Of a stretch of DNA of 64,000 nt, positions 53,846 to 63,968 are shown piece by piece. Positions within the stretch are counted from its first letter, which is position 1. The number at the start of each line of letters is the position of its first letter. This stretch comes from Doryteuthis pealeii. Lineage: Eukaryota; Mollusca; Cephalopoda; Myopsida; Loliginidae. Made by a program: the position numbers and the translations under genes. A model generated the notes under the pieces. The model saw only the letters and a list, made by a program, of their open reading frames with translations, was not told the DNA's origin and ran no database searches. The stretch covers positions 68,332,369 through 68,396,368 of the forward strand of contig CM042148.1 in NCBI GenBank assembly GCA_023376005.1. The letters are read 5' to 3'.

Positions 53846-54187
53846 AGGGTGTCCCAGAAAAAACAGAACCCACAAATTTTGTACTAAAACTGTTAATTTT
53901 AACTAGGGTGGTTTAGGTTTAGGGTTAGGGTTTAGGGTTAGGGTTGGGGTTTAGGGTTTAGGGATAGTTTAATGGGAAAATAAATAAATAATTTGAGTTC
54001 TGTTTTTTTCTGGGTCACCCTCTACAGGGTGACCCAGAAAAAAACAGAACTCAAACTCTAACCCTAAAACCCTAAACCCTAACCCCAACACTAACCCTAA
54101 ACCCTAACCCTAAGCCTACCCCCTCCCTAGTTAAGATTAACAGTTTTATTAAAAAAATTGTGAGTTCTGTTTTTTCTGGGACACCCT
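53846..54187. mobile_element. Family-T2: two facing elements with TTAGGG-type arrays
   Basis: Element 1 (53846-54021) starts AGGGTGTCCCAGAAAAAACA and ends TCTGGGTCACCCT. Element 2 (54026-54187) starts AGGGTGACCCAGAAAAAAAC and ends CTGGGACACCCT. Each has termini of about 28 bp and an interior of TTAGGG/TTTAGGG units, oriented oppositely in the two. TA lies at the junctions. The AGGGTG.CCCA ends with TA recall mariner-type MITEs. Confidence 0.82.
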
Positions 54188-54669
54188 AATTTACTAAACA
54201 AAAGTTCATAATTACCGAAAAATGACGTTCTTGCTTATATCTTGTTTTTATGTAAATACATTGAAAAAACAAAACTGCAGATGATTTTTTGTCTCTTCCT
54301 TGTATATTATTTTTAGTGTTTAGTGTAATTTCAATATTATTTTTACCCCTCTGCAGAGGTGCAGTGAGTGTATTCTACAACTCCAGCTGAAACTCACAAG
54401 CAGTAAAATAACTATTTTACAATATGTTTCACAGTTTTCAGTATATCTTTTTTTTGCATTCCGTTTCCATGGAAACCAAAAGAGAGACTAACGAGATGAT
54501 TGGTGTGGTTATCTTGTTTTGTGTATGTAGTTCACAAATTGAATATAAATCTAGAAAGAGTTAAAAAGGGCCATCATCACTTTATGTCTACACTTCTCTA
54601 ACTTAGATACACTTGCTTTATCAATTATATTGAGCAGTATTTACTTATAAACATAGCATACTATATTAT

Positions 54670-54671
<2 letters not shown>

Positions 54672-54714
<43 letters not shown>

Positions 54715-54716
54715 AA

Positions 54717-54762
<46 letters not shown>
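54672..54762. repeat. (TA)n microsatellite, interrupted
   Basis: Two TA runs around AAAATTATAAAATTATAA. Confidence 0.93.
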
Positions 54763-54766
<4 letters not shown>

Positions 54767-54774
54767 ATAAAAAA

Positions 54775-54870
54775 TGAAAAAACACAAGTTTCATTTACGA
54801 GTGAGCCAACACTGCAGTGTTTCAGTTTGTTTAACAAACCTTTCTCAGGGTCTTTGTTTGTTTAAAGTAA
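54775..54870 (-). repeat. Decayed hammerhead-like hairpin
   Basis: Minus strand: CTGAGAA (one core base off), a long stem II GTTTGT-TAA-ACAAAC, GAAA, stem III ACACTGCAGTGT, then T and GGC. Stem I is weak (GACC/GGCTC with a bulge). It sits beside (TA)n like the intact motifs. Confidence 0.45.
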
Positions 54871-55149
54871 AAGGAATTATTAGAGAAAACAAAAGTCTGC
54901 TTTTGGTATGTGGCTGCTTTTTTTAATATTCAAATTTGTGTTAAAATGCTGTGTAATGTCAGTGTCCTCATTTAAACCACATGATGTAATTTTTTCCCAA
55001 AAAATTGTTGTAAATAATTTCAGTGAATAAAAATATTTAACGTTGGTGTCCCCATTTAAATTACGTGACGTTATACACATGCTTTATCAATCATATTCAG
55101 CAGTATTTACTTATAAATATAGTATGCTATATTATCAATAAGATCTTTA

Positions 55150-55500
55150 GCTTCTGCCTTCCAGCACATATAAAAAGGGTTGGGGGTTTGCCATGAGTGT
55201 AATAGGTTTGGGAGAAACCCACCCAGTTTCGACTGGGGGTCCGGTGAGCTTCGGCCACTGGACCAGTTCTGTTATAATAATAGCGTCGATCCCAGGGGGC
55301 CATCCCCCCAGGCAACACCTGCCCCCTCGATTTAAAGGGGCAGGGCTGGGTTTATTGCCCAGTGCCTGAGGCGCCCCCCTTGAGGGGGAATGCCGACAGG
55401 ATCGACGCAATTTTTCACCTGCCACTCCATGAGTTTCGGCTTGTGGGTGGTCCTACGTTAATAGGGACTTTGTGCCTGACCCGTACAAGTGGGGTACGCG
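55150..55500. repeat. GC-rich dispersed repeat, first copy
   Basis: Contrasts with its AT-rich surroundings. Blocks: GTCGATCCCAGGGGGCCATC, CCCCCTCGATTTAAAGGGGC, CTTGAGGGGGAATGCCGAC, then CATGAGTTTCGGCTTGTGGG. It recurs twice in tandem at 60045-60500. The AGGGGGC.ATCCCCCC and CCCC..TTTAAAGGGG parts form hairpins. Class unknown; the minus-strand frames over it have no recognisable domain. Confidence 0.75.
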
Positions 55501-55800
55501 GTAAATATAGTAATAGGTTTGGGAGAATCTTATAAGTGCTAGGGCTTGGTGTGACCAGCTGATTGATTAGAGGGGGCCTCTTCGACCATCTGTCTAGCCT
55601 AAGTAATGGCCTACATGGAGGGAGGTAGGTTAAGTAAATATGTACTTGGTTTAGTCTAACCCAGTATTATTTACTTAAATTTTGTTGTTAAGTGTAATTT
55701 GAATATCATATTATATTTAACCAATGTCCAGTTAGCAATGCCAATACTGACCATAATCTCTTTCACCTGTTTTGAAAATTTGTCATGATTCCAAATATTC

Positions 55801-55995
55801 TGCTGGAGAAGCAAAGATGAACTCAAGAGCGATGACTGATAGGGGCAGGTGGTGAGAAAAGAGTCATGGGAATCCATGCTGTCTCCTGTGGACACCTACA
55901 CATGAACACATCAGTCTAGGCCGACCAGCAAAACCTACATCAATCAGTTCTGTGCAGATTCTAGATGCCTCGTGAAAGACCTACCAGGAGTGATG
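55801..55995 (+). pseudogene. LINE 3' fragment with internal rearrangement
   Basis: Reads CWRSKDELKSD (55801-55840), then a piece of the 3' tail (55841-55876), then LWTPTHEHISLGRPAKTYIN, QFCADSRCLVKDLPGVMT. The order matches the LINE end at 60701-61108 except that a tail piece is inserted. Confidence 0.7.
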
Positions 55996-55997
55996 AC

Positions 55998-56029
<32 letters not shown>

Positions 56030-56143
56030 AATGTGTGTATGTGTGTATGTGTGTATGTGTGTGTGTGTGTGTGTAGGTATGGGTATGCATTGTGTGTATA
56101 TGAAATAGAAACATCCTTACCACAAACTCAACTAGTCTATTGG

Positions 56144-56184
<41 letters not shown>

Positions 56185-56186
<2 letters not shown>

Positions 56187-56500
56187 ATCCACAGATTGAG
56201 TGAAGAAATCTTCCTTAGGACGTATCGTAATTTACAGAGCTCAATGTGTGCTCTTATTACCAGAGTCACAGAGCAAAATTATGATAGGAAAAATAAAAAA
56301 GATTTAGGTTGAAAGCATAATTGACTATTTCAGGGCACCTACAGGAATTATCTATTGGTTCCCATCATCAGATGCAAAATAAGCCGGCTGTTAAATTACT
56401 TCAGGAATGGCCACACATGAACCAGAATAAAAAAAGGATCATCTGGTTTCAAACGACTTAAGAATAATAAAAGATTCCTCATTTTGCATCTGATGATGGG
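56185..56500. mobile_element. Family-E element
   Basis: (TA)n, then TCCACAGATTGAG, GAGCTCAATGTGTGCTC, GAGTCACAGAGCAAA. The palindrome returns near 56480 (GCATCTGATGATGGGAACCG). It is cut there by LINE sequence. Confidence 0.75.
56315..56375 (-). ncRNA. Hammerhead ribozyme motif, family E
   Basis: Minus strand: CTGATGA (56371-56365), stem II GGGAACC with GGTGCCC (one mismatch), GAAA (56331-56328), stem III AT-AGTCA-AT, cleavage base T at 56319, stem I GCAT/ATGC. The first stem II position is a T-T mismatch. Confidence 0.58.
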
Positions 56501-56505
56501 AACCG

Positions 56506-56620
56506 ATAGATCTACCAGGAGCGATAGATAGATAATGACTGATAGGGGCAGGTGGTGAGAAAAGAGTCATGGGGATCCATGCTGTCAGCATGACCTGATG
56601 ATGATGATGATGATGATATA
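56506..56620 (+). pseudogene. LINE 3' end with (GAT)n tail
   Basis: DLPGA, then after an insertion GEKRVMGIHAVSMT and a stop, followed by (GAT)n. It corresponds to the last residues and the microsatellite tail of the LINE at 60701-61108. Confidence 0.65.
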
Positions 56621-57137
56621 CTGAGATTCTCTTTGATGTTATCTTATAATTAACAGAATCAAATAATACTGTTCCTCAGTGACTCCAGTCATCCAGCTTT
56701 CTGTCGCCCACTCACATTGGTTGCCATGGTTTCTAAAATCACCTGGCTCTCTAATAAAAAAAAATCACCTATACTGCCTACAACTGCATTGATAATATCT
56801 ATTGTTCTGCTTCGTTTAGTATTTGGTTTGCGTTCGTAAAAAATCCTCCCAGAAATAAAATATAGCAACCGTGTTTGCCTTTCTAGAATTGGATCCAATA
56901 TGACAACACTAGAGAGAAAAATAGACGTTCAGGGATTACACCCCTTACCAGCCGCAGTTTTACTATTTGATTCTTGGAAACACAAAAGGTAATTACCTTC
57001 CATGTCTGTAAATAGTACTGCGGATTGCCACTAGGTGGCATGGTCAACAAGTTTCCAGTTTTATTCATTACTTTACATCAGTCAAGATGACTATTTAGAA
57101 TTTTTTTTTTCTTTATATATATATATATATTTTTATA

Positions 57138-57770
57138 CTAGCAAATATATGCACCCTCCGTAGGGTGCAAATATTTAAGTTTTAATGTAATAAAATATTA
57201 CATTAAATTAGAAAGGCTAATGAAACTAAATAAGAATGCAAATAGAGATTTGAAAGAGAGGGGGGGGTATAATCGAAAAATAGAACAACTGAAACTTCCT
57301 CTTCCATCACTCCTATCTTTCATTGCTAAATTTTCCTAATTTAATTGTTTAGTTAAAATAGTAAGTAAAGAATAAAATGATAGTTATTCTTTCTTGTTAA
57401 TGGATTTCTTTTAAGATTTATCCCTGAGATGTTTGCTCATATTTATTAAAATAAAACCAAACAGTTAGAAATCAATAATACTAAGCACATACTTATTAAA
57501 ATAGAATTTTTAATATCAATATGCAAATTAGCCTTTACATTCACACTGTAAACCACTATTTTCTTGTATATATAAATACACTTGTATGTTATTAATATAT
57601 AGATAAGGCCAACAGTATTAATAATGTAAAACAATTTTATTAATAATTGAGGCTTAAATAAAAATAGAATCATGGAGAATGTGACATGAATAATTAAGGG
57701 AATTGTGACTTAAATAGTAATATAGTTTTGGTTACAGACTGACAAACACACAATCTCCATTATAATAAGA
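57138..57770 (-). mobile_element. Non-autonomous Helitron-like element with perfect terminal hairpin
   Basis: Minus strand: begins TCTTATTATAATGGAGATTG after A and ends with hairpin GCACCCT-ACGG-AGGGTGC (57168-57151), nine bases, then CTAG before T. This is the canonical Helitron end structure. The interior is AT-rich and non-coding. A relative without the hairpin is at 59565-60697. Confidence 0.75.
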
Positions 57771-57899
57771 TTTTAAGAGTGGAGAAAATTTCCTTTTTTT
57801 AGTTAAAGAGTAAGGAAATTTTTTTTCCAGGAAGTAAGAAATCATAGTATAAAATAGGAAGTGCCATAGTCAATCTCTATCTTTCTGCCTCAACAAATA

Positions 57900-58195
57900 A
57901 GGTTGGTTGGATTTTACAGCATGCCAACCCTTGTTGGGTTATTTTATGCCAAAGACATTTTGTTTTATTCATTCTTTATGATATTCAAATTTTTTTTCCA
58001 AACTCAATTTTTTTAAAATGCATTTTTCTTCAACTCATTTTTTTCTGTTTAGATGGGACCCTAACAAGTACTACCACTCCAAGTCAGAGTAGACCTGTGA
58101 GTAATGGCGATAAACAAGTACTCCACACTCTCCATTGCTCCAGAATTGAAACTTCACTATTAGATGTAGTTTAACGTCATACCCAGGACAAGCCT
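57900..58195 (+). repeat. GGTT-tailed dispersed repeat
   Basis: GGTTGGTTGG, AGCATGCCAACCCTTGTTGG, TTATTTTATGCCAAAGAC, AGATGGGACCCTAACAAGTA, then GTAGTTTAACGTCATACCCA. Confidence 0.78.
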
Positions 58196-58199
58196 TGAC

Positions 58200-59560
58200 A
58201 ATAAGGTAGCACAGACAAGGTGTTTCCTGTCCACCATGGATAGTAGGGTAGGTCGATTTTTCACTTTTTTTAAATATCAAATTTCATAAGAGACCGAAAG
58301 TTGTGTATTTGTCTATTAAGTACTGATACCAAAAATATGATCTTGCACATTTACCAATTTTTGAGGAAATAGCATCAAAGATCGGAGACCAAAATTCACT
58401 GAAAAATCCTCGGTTATGCAACATTTGGCCAAAAATTGATCTGTAAATCTAACAATTTCAATATCTAAAGCAGGGAATGTTGTTATTTCTCTGAATGTTT
58501 GAGATGAGGCTTGAAGATTAGTATTATCTGCGTTATTCGGACTAATGTCCCCATCTTCATTGTTATTTGTACAACGTTTCGGCCGATATACCCTCCGGCC
58601 TTCTTCAGGTATTTCTTGTAGGACTCAGGAACCTTCTCGGACTCGGGACCCTTCTTTTCGAACTCGGGAACTTTCTTGTCGTATTCGGGAGCCATCACGG
58701 AACTTTGAACCTAACCCTTTATTTATTCCACGGGGGTATCCTGTTCTCATTCCGCTAACCATAACTGGGGTAGGAGTTGTGTTAATTAATTATTTTTCTA
58801 ACTGCTTTCACTCAGGATTAAACTCAGGTACCAGAGATAACTGTCACTTAGAACTGTCTTAACCTAACTGCCTTATCCACTCGGCCATGTGTCCAAATAT
58901 TTTATCAAAATGAAATAAAGAAATCATAACTAAAATTCAAATTGAAAATATACCTCCCCCCCCATTATCAGTACTAGCTCATTAATTAAGCAGTAACAAT
59001 GAATACATTTTTAAAAAGAAAAACAAAAAACAAACAAATATAGAAAAACAAATAATAGTTTACTATTGCTTAATATATTGAGTCAAATAGCTCCACATAA
59101 GATGAAATGACTCAATACTATCTGAGACAGCAATCCTCAGCAGCTCGGCAGCTGAATCGTCTTGGACTTTCCCCTGGACCAACTGCAGGACTGCTAAGAT
59201 AGTGGACTGGTGTCTATGCAGCTTCTTTCCACTTAAAATATCTCATGCACAAGTTTCACTGCTTTCATCTAATGTTACTCAAGCTTTATAGTTCATCTGG
59301 TTGAATGATTTATGGTTGAATGATTAAAAAAAAAAATCCACTAAAGCAAAAACAAAATGAAATACTTCTGCCAAGTGATTCTTTTTGTTTTTAAAATTTT
59401 GCTTTGTCTATTTCTTTTATTAAGTCATAATGTGCATTTCAACATTTTCTTTCTCTATCAATTACATATATCAAGGACTCTACAATTTACTAAAGACTCT
59501 TCCTTTCACATTAGGACTTTCCTTCATACAACTCTGTATAAGCTTTGATATTTAAGTTAA
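58200..59560. other. No gene recognised
   Basis: 58490-58620 is a dispersed repeat (GATGAGGCTTGAAGATTAG, CAACGTTTCGGCCGATATAC, GGCCTTCTTCAGG) partly shared with 10245-10335. 58600-58750 is richer in CTCGGGA phrases, an irregular short tandem repeat. The remainder is AT-rich with no supported feature. Confidence 0.5.
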
Positions 59561-59564
59561 ATCA

Positions 59565-60697
59565 ATAAGCAAATATTTAAGTTTTAATATAATAAAATAT
59601 TATTTTGAATTAGAAAGACTAAGCAACTAAATAAGAATGAATATAAAAATATTACACTTATTTTAATGTTATTTTAATTGATTTCTATATAGAATTATGT
59701 ATAGTATTGTTTTTAATACATTTGAAAATAACTTAACAGTATTAGAAATCAGTAATAGCAAATAATTATTTATCATTATGCAAATTATTTCCACCATATT
59801 CTATTCTTTATTTCTTAGAGATATATAACATATATTTCAGGATTTTAAATGCATTAATACCACTGTAAACCACTACTATATATAAATACAATTGCATGCT
59901 ATTAGTCTGTAGATAAGGCCAACAGTATTAATAATGTAAAACAATTTTAATAATAATTGAGGCTTAAATAAAAATAGAATCATGGAGAATGGGACATAAA
60001 TAATTAAGAGAATTGTGACTTGAATAGTAATATAGTTTAATTGATGAATTGATTTAAAGGGGCAGGGCTGGGTTTATTGCCCAGCGCCTGAGGTGCCTCC
60101 CTTAAGGGGGAATGCCGACGGGATCAACGCATTTTTTGTGCCTACCACCCATGAGCTTCAGCTCGTAGGTGGGCCCACATAAAAATGCCCTTGTATCACA
60201 ACCTCATAAGTGGGATGAGAGGCAAATACCATAACATGGGCCGTTCGGGGCCGGTATTTGTTAATGTAAATTAACAGTGTTGATCCCAGGGGGCTATCCC
60301 CCCAGGCAACACCCGCCCCCTTGATTTAAAGGGACAGTGCTGGTTTTATTACCCAGTGCCAGAGGCACCCCCCTTGAGGGGGAATGCTGATGGGATCAAC
60401 TCATTTTTTGTGCCTACCACCCATGAGTCTCGGCTCGTGGGTGGGCCCACATAAAAATGTCCTTGTGTCATGCCTGCATAAGTGGGATGCATAGCAAATA
60501 CCTTAATAATATGGGCAGTTTTGAGGCAAATCTAACTCAGCTAGAATTTAATGGTGACATTGTTAATGAATAAGATGTAAATTAAGAGTAAATAATGACT
60601 ATTTCATAATTGTTGGGAATTTAACTTAAATAACTAATGAAATCATGATGTCAGTGGTGACATAGTTTCGGTTACAGAAAGACAGTTATATAATCTC
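59565..60697 (-). mobile_element. Helitron-like relative interrupted by GC-rich repeats
   Basis: 59565-60040 matches the interior of 57138-57770 (ATTAATAATGTAAAACAATTTTA, GAATCATGGAGAATG). The 5' end (minus) returns at 60640-60697 (GGTTACAGAAAGACAG, AATCTCCATT). GC-rich repeats occupy 60045-60500. The 3' hairpin is missing. Confidence 0.62.
60045..60500. repeat. GC-rich dispersed repeat, two tandem copies
   Basis: Two units share GGGGCAGGGCTGG.TTTATT, GCCCAG.GCC.GAGG, CTTGAGGGGGAATGC and CATGAG.CTCGGCTCGTGGG, the same blocks as 55150-55500. Confidence 0.8.
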
Positions 60698-60700
60698 CAT

Positions 60701-61108
60701 TCAGTACTGCTGTACGGCTGCACCACCTGGACCCTAATGAAGTGACTAGAGAATAAACTAGATTGGAGCTGCACAAGAATGCTGTGTGTGATCCTCAACA
60801 AGACGTGGAAACAACACCCCATGAGAAAACAGCTGTACGGCCACCTGCCACATATCACCCAAACCATCCGAGTAAGACGAACAAGACACGCAGGACACTG
60901 CTGGAGAAACAAGGATGAACTCGTAAGTGACGTCCTCCTGTGGAAGCCGGCACATGGGCATGCCAGTGTGGGCCGACCAGCAAAAATGTACATTGACCAG
61001 CTCTGTGCAGATACAGGATACTGCATAGAGGACCTTCCAAGAATGATGAGTGATAGGGACGAATGAAGAGAGATTGTCATGGATATCTGTGCTGACAGCA
61101 CGACATGA
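60701..61108 (+). pseudogene. LINE ORF2 C-terminus with two in-frame stops
   Basis: Frame: SVLLYGCTTWTLMK, stop, LENKLDWSCTRMLCVIL, NKTWKQHPMRKQLYGHLP, HITQTIRVRRTRHAGHCW, RNKDELVSDVLLWKPAHG, HASVGRPAKMYIDQLCADTG, YCIEDLPRMMSDRDE, stop, REIVMDICADSTT, stop. 'LYG.E.WT', 'R..R..GHCWR', 'GRP..TY.DQL' and 'W' near the end form the conserved tail of a reverse-transcriptase retroelement common in invertebrates. (GAT)n follows as a 3' tail. Only the tail of ORF2 is present. Confidence 0.8.
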
Positions 61109-61628
61109 TGATGATGATGATAAGATATCTGCACAAGAATATACGGAACTGTACATAGGCCTACACTACAAAGTGTCTGGGTTTGTTTCATCCTCAACTG
61201 ATAATGTTAGCAGTGAGTTGTGGTACTCAGAATGACAAATATTTATCTGACCCATTTATTACTGGTAGGATGTCACACAAGATCATGAGTATGGGGCACC
61301 CAGTGAGAATTTATTGTTCAATCAAACATGTTGGTTATATTCTTGTTCTTCTTTTTCTTACTTTATCTAGCATCTCTGTTTGTTTGATGATGTTTGTTTT
61401 CAATATCCTCCAGTTTCTTGTAATTCTCTTTTTTTCTCCAGGTGTTCTTATACTTTCCTGATTTGGTAGTTGTATTCCTTCCATTGTTTCTCTTTTCCCC
61501 TTTTTCATCACTTTCGGAAAACTATTTGATCACGAATTCTATTCCTATATCATGGCTGTACATCTAGATAATCTGTACAAGGCTGTCCAGTTCTTTTTCA
61601 TTTGTGAAATTATTGTACACATACCAGG

Positions 61629-61663
<35 letters not shown>

Positions 61664-61866
61664 GAGGTTAGGCTTTCACACCGGCTGTAGTTAGTGGTTC
61701 ACTGGAGGCTGAGTGACAGTAAGTCTCCTCAGGTCTCCAGGACTCTTCTGAGTATTCTAGCCGATCCCAACAGTGCTGTAGTTTGGATGGTCTCGATTCT
61801 TCCTCTGATTTCCAATATTATTATTATTATTATCATTATTATTATAATTATTATTATTATTATTAG
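61629..61866. repeat. (TTA)n tracts flanking an unassigned 150-bp block
   Basis: (TTA)n at 61629-61662 and 61818-61866 bracket GAGGTTAGGCTTTCACACCG to TTCTTCCTCTGATTTCC. The paired microsatellites suggest insertion into, or duplication of, a TTA tract. Confidence 0.7.
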
Positions 61867-61984
61867 CATGGATCAGAAAATCAAATGTGTGCAGATCTCT
61901 AAATGATCCATGCTAACTTTGTCTACAAGAAAAGTTAAGTATAATTAAATTTCCCGGATAAGAAAAACCTTTTAAATAATACAT

Positions 61985-62480
61985 TTGAATTGATCTGCAA
62001 TTGTACACATAGGCTGAGTCGGTCAATAAAATATTGTTAGAACTACATTACTAAATTTAACTAAATTAATTGAATTTTTTTTCTCAAATAGTTATTCATT
62101 TTAAATAGGATAAATACAAAAAAGAACAATAAAATCTATGAATTATTAATATTAAACCCCTAAAATATAATTAGAATTAAATTTTAACTGCTTTTACTAG
62201 CTATTATTTATAATTAGAATTAAATTGATAACAATATAGAAATGAGAATTAAGGAATGAATACACATGTGAAATGATACATTGTTTTTTCTCAATTTTCA
62301 CGTGCAGGCTGCATGCAAAGATTGAGAGAAAAATAACGTAGCATTCAACTGCTATTATCCGAAAAATATCCTAAATTTAACTAAGGAATTAAATTGATTT
62401 AGTTAACGTAGGGTAGAAAGAAATCATTTCAATTTGATTGAAACCATGGTAGACCCTTTATTTTTCCTCTAATAATAATA
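61985..62480 (+). repeat. 490-bp dispersed repeat, second copy, dead hammerhead
   Basis: Matches 20633-21130. At its end stem III (ACCATGGT), GAAA, stem II and GACCC are preserved, but CTGATGA is replaced by AGAAAGA, so this ribozyme should be inactive. Confidence 0.85.
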
Positions 62481-62925
62481 TTATTAGTATTATTAATGCT
62501 CTGTATTTTTAATATATTGAGCACTTTTGGATTATTTACTGATGCCACTGCAATGGAAAAGTTAAAGTGACAATTGGATGCTATATATATATATTGGTGG
62601 ACCTATGAATACATTGGAAAACCATTGTACCAGTGATCAATGATGCTATTGATACTTCTATTTAAGTTGAAGTTGAACATTATAATCGACATTTGATAAT
62701 TAGTTCTGTTATATATATATATATATATATATATACTTTGGTGCGGTACCAAGTTTCTTGGTACAAGGTGATTCTAGGTGGGTCCTAATTCTCTACCCGT
62801 AGTTTGTTGTAGAGTTCAGGTTCCGTATGAGAGCTCAATGTTTAATTATTGTAAACAGAGCAAAGTTATTTGGGAATAATTTTATTCCCAAATATATATA
62901 TATATATATATATATGCATGTAAGT

Positions 62926-62976
62926 CATCCATAGACACCGTGTTTTGACATATCATGTCTTCTCAGTGAGGCTATA
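62926..62976 (-). mobile_element. SINE-3 tail, decayed ribozyme
   Basis: Minus strand: CTGAGAAG, ACAT-GAT-ATGT, CAAAACACGGTGTC, ATGGATGACTTAC. Recognisable domain with several core losses, between (TA)n tracts. Confidence 0.65.
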
Positions 62977-63055
62977 TATATATTGTAGATTATATGAGTG
63001 GTATATTTCTAAGCAGATAGTGCTCAATATCATTGATAGAGCATTTATGTTTGAG

Positions 63056-63214
63056 TTAAGGTAGCGTGAACATGGAGTCAACGCCTGGTTGCTGACAGTT
63101 TTTCACCTATGCGATCTTCAAACCAATTTTGTTCAGACCAATTTGGCCAGAAGATTGCATAGGCGAAAAACTGTTAGCACCCAGGTGTTGATTCCATGTC
63201 CACGCTACCTTAAC
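63056..63214. mobile_element. Family-A palindromic element
   Basis: Arms TTAAGGTAGCGTGAACATGG and complement. Minus strand: ATTGGT, TTGAAGA, TCGC-ATAG-GTGA, AAAAC. Two core bases lost. Flanked by (TA)n on the right. Confidence 0.78.
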
Positions 63215-63239
63215 TCAAATATATATATATATATATATA

Positions 63240-63270
<31 letters not shown>

Positions 63271-63275
63271 TATAG

Positions 63276-63366
63276 GGATGGTTTAGCTTAGTTGGTAGAG
63301 TGTCTGATTAGGAACCACAAGGATCCGGGTTTGATACTGGCCCTTGCCAACTCAGCATATGAGTAG
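63276..63366 (+). mobile_element. SINE-1 head fragment
   Basis: GGTTTAGCTTAGTTGGTAGAG with GGGTTTGATACTGGCCC. It breaks off after CATATGAGTAG. 63395-63455 then contains a short inverted repeat (CTCTTGCCACTTGTCCCTAT and its complement). Confidence 0.75.
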
Positions 63367-63539
63367 AAAAGGTATATATGTAAAGGCCACCATATAAAAC
63401 AGATGGAACACTCTTGCCACTTGTCCCTATAAATTATAGGGACAAGTGGCAAGAGATAGTGATTTGAATCTGTGCTGCTGATGATGATAATGATGATGAT
63501 GATGTTGCTAACTTTAAGTGACACGGCCTTAAATGAAAT

Positions 63540-63968
63540 TAACATATTTATTTTTGTACTGTGGAACAGAAATTACTTGAAATTTGCTTATTATTCATAT
63601 ACACATATAATTCATTATACCCTTGTAATAAATTAAATCATTTGATTAAATAGACAATTTTAAAAATACTTTTTTTGTGGTATTATTATTAGTAAATAAC
63701 AAGTTTATTTATTTATTTCTCTTAATTAAGTGTTGTTAGACTTCTTTCAAGTTATTCACTCTTATCATTTTTTATTTATAAGTGCCACAAACTTCCGCCT
63801 CATTTTCTTTATTTTATTAAAAGAGACAGAAAAATAAAAATGACTGACTCATGATTTTATACCAAATAATTTCTATGTGTTTTATTTATGTTTCTACATT
63901 TTGCTTTTTATAGAAAAGAAATGTCACCAACTCAGTTGAAAGTAATAAATTTCAGCTGTCTAATAATT

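Noticed and set aside
55127..55425. Minus-strand frames of 63 and 92 residues in the GC-rich repeat
   Set aside because: They follow the GC-rich repeat and do not stay open in its copies at 60045-60500.
58560..58620. Hammerhead on the minus strand (CTGAAGA ... GGCCG/CGGCC ... GAAAC)
   Set aside because: Box 1, stem II and GAAA look right, but there is an extra unpaired A at stem II, stem III does not form and no stem I pairs.
60643..61197. 184-residue minus-strand frame
   Set aside because: It is the antisense shadow of the LINE C-terminus on the plus strand.
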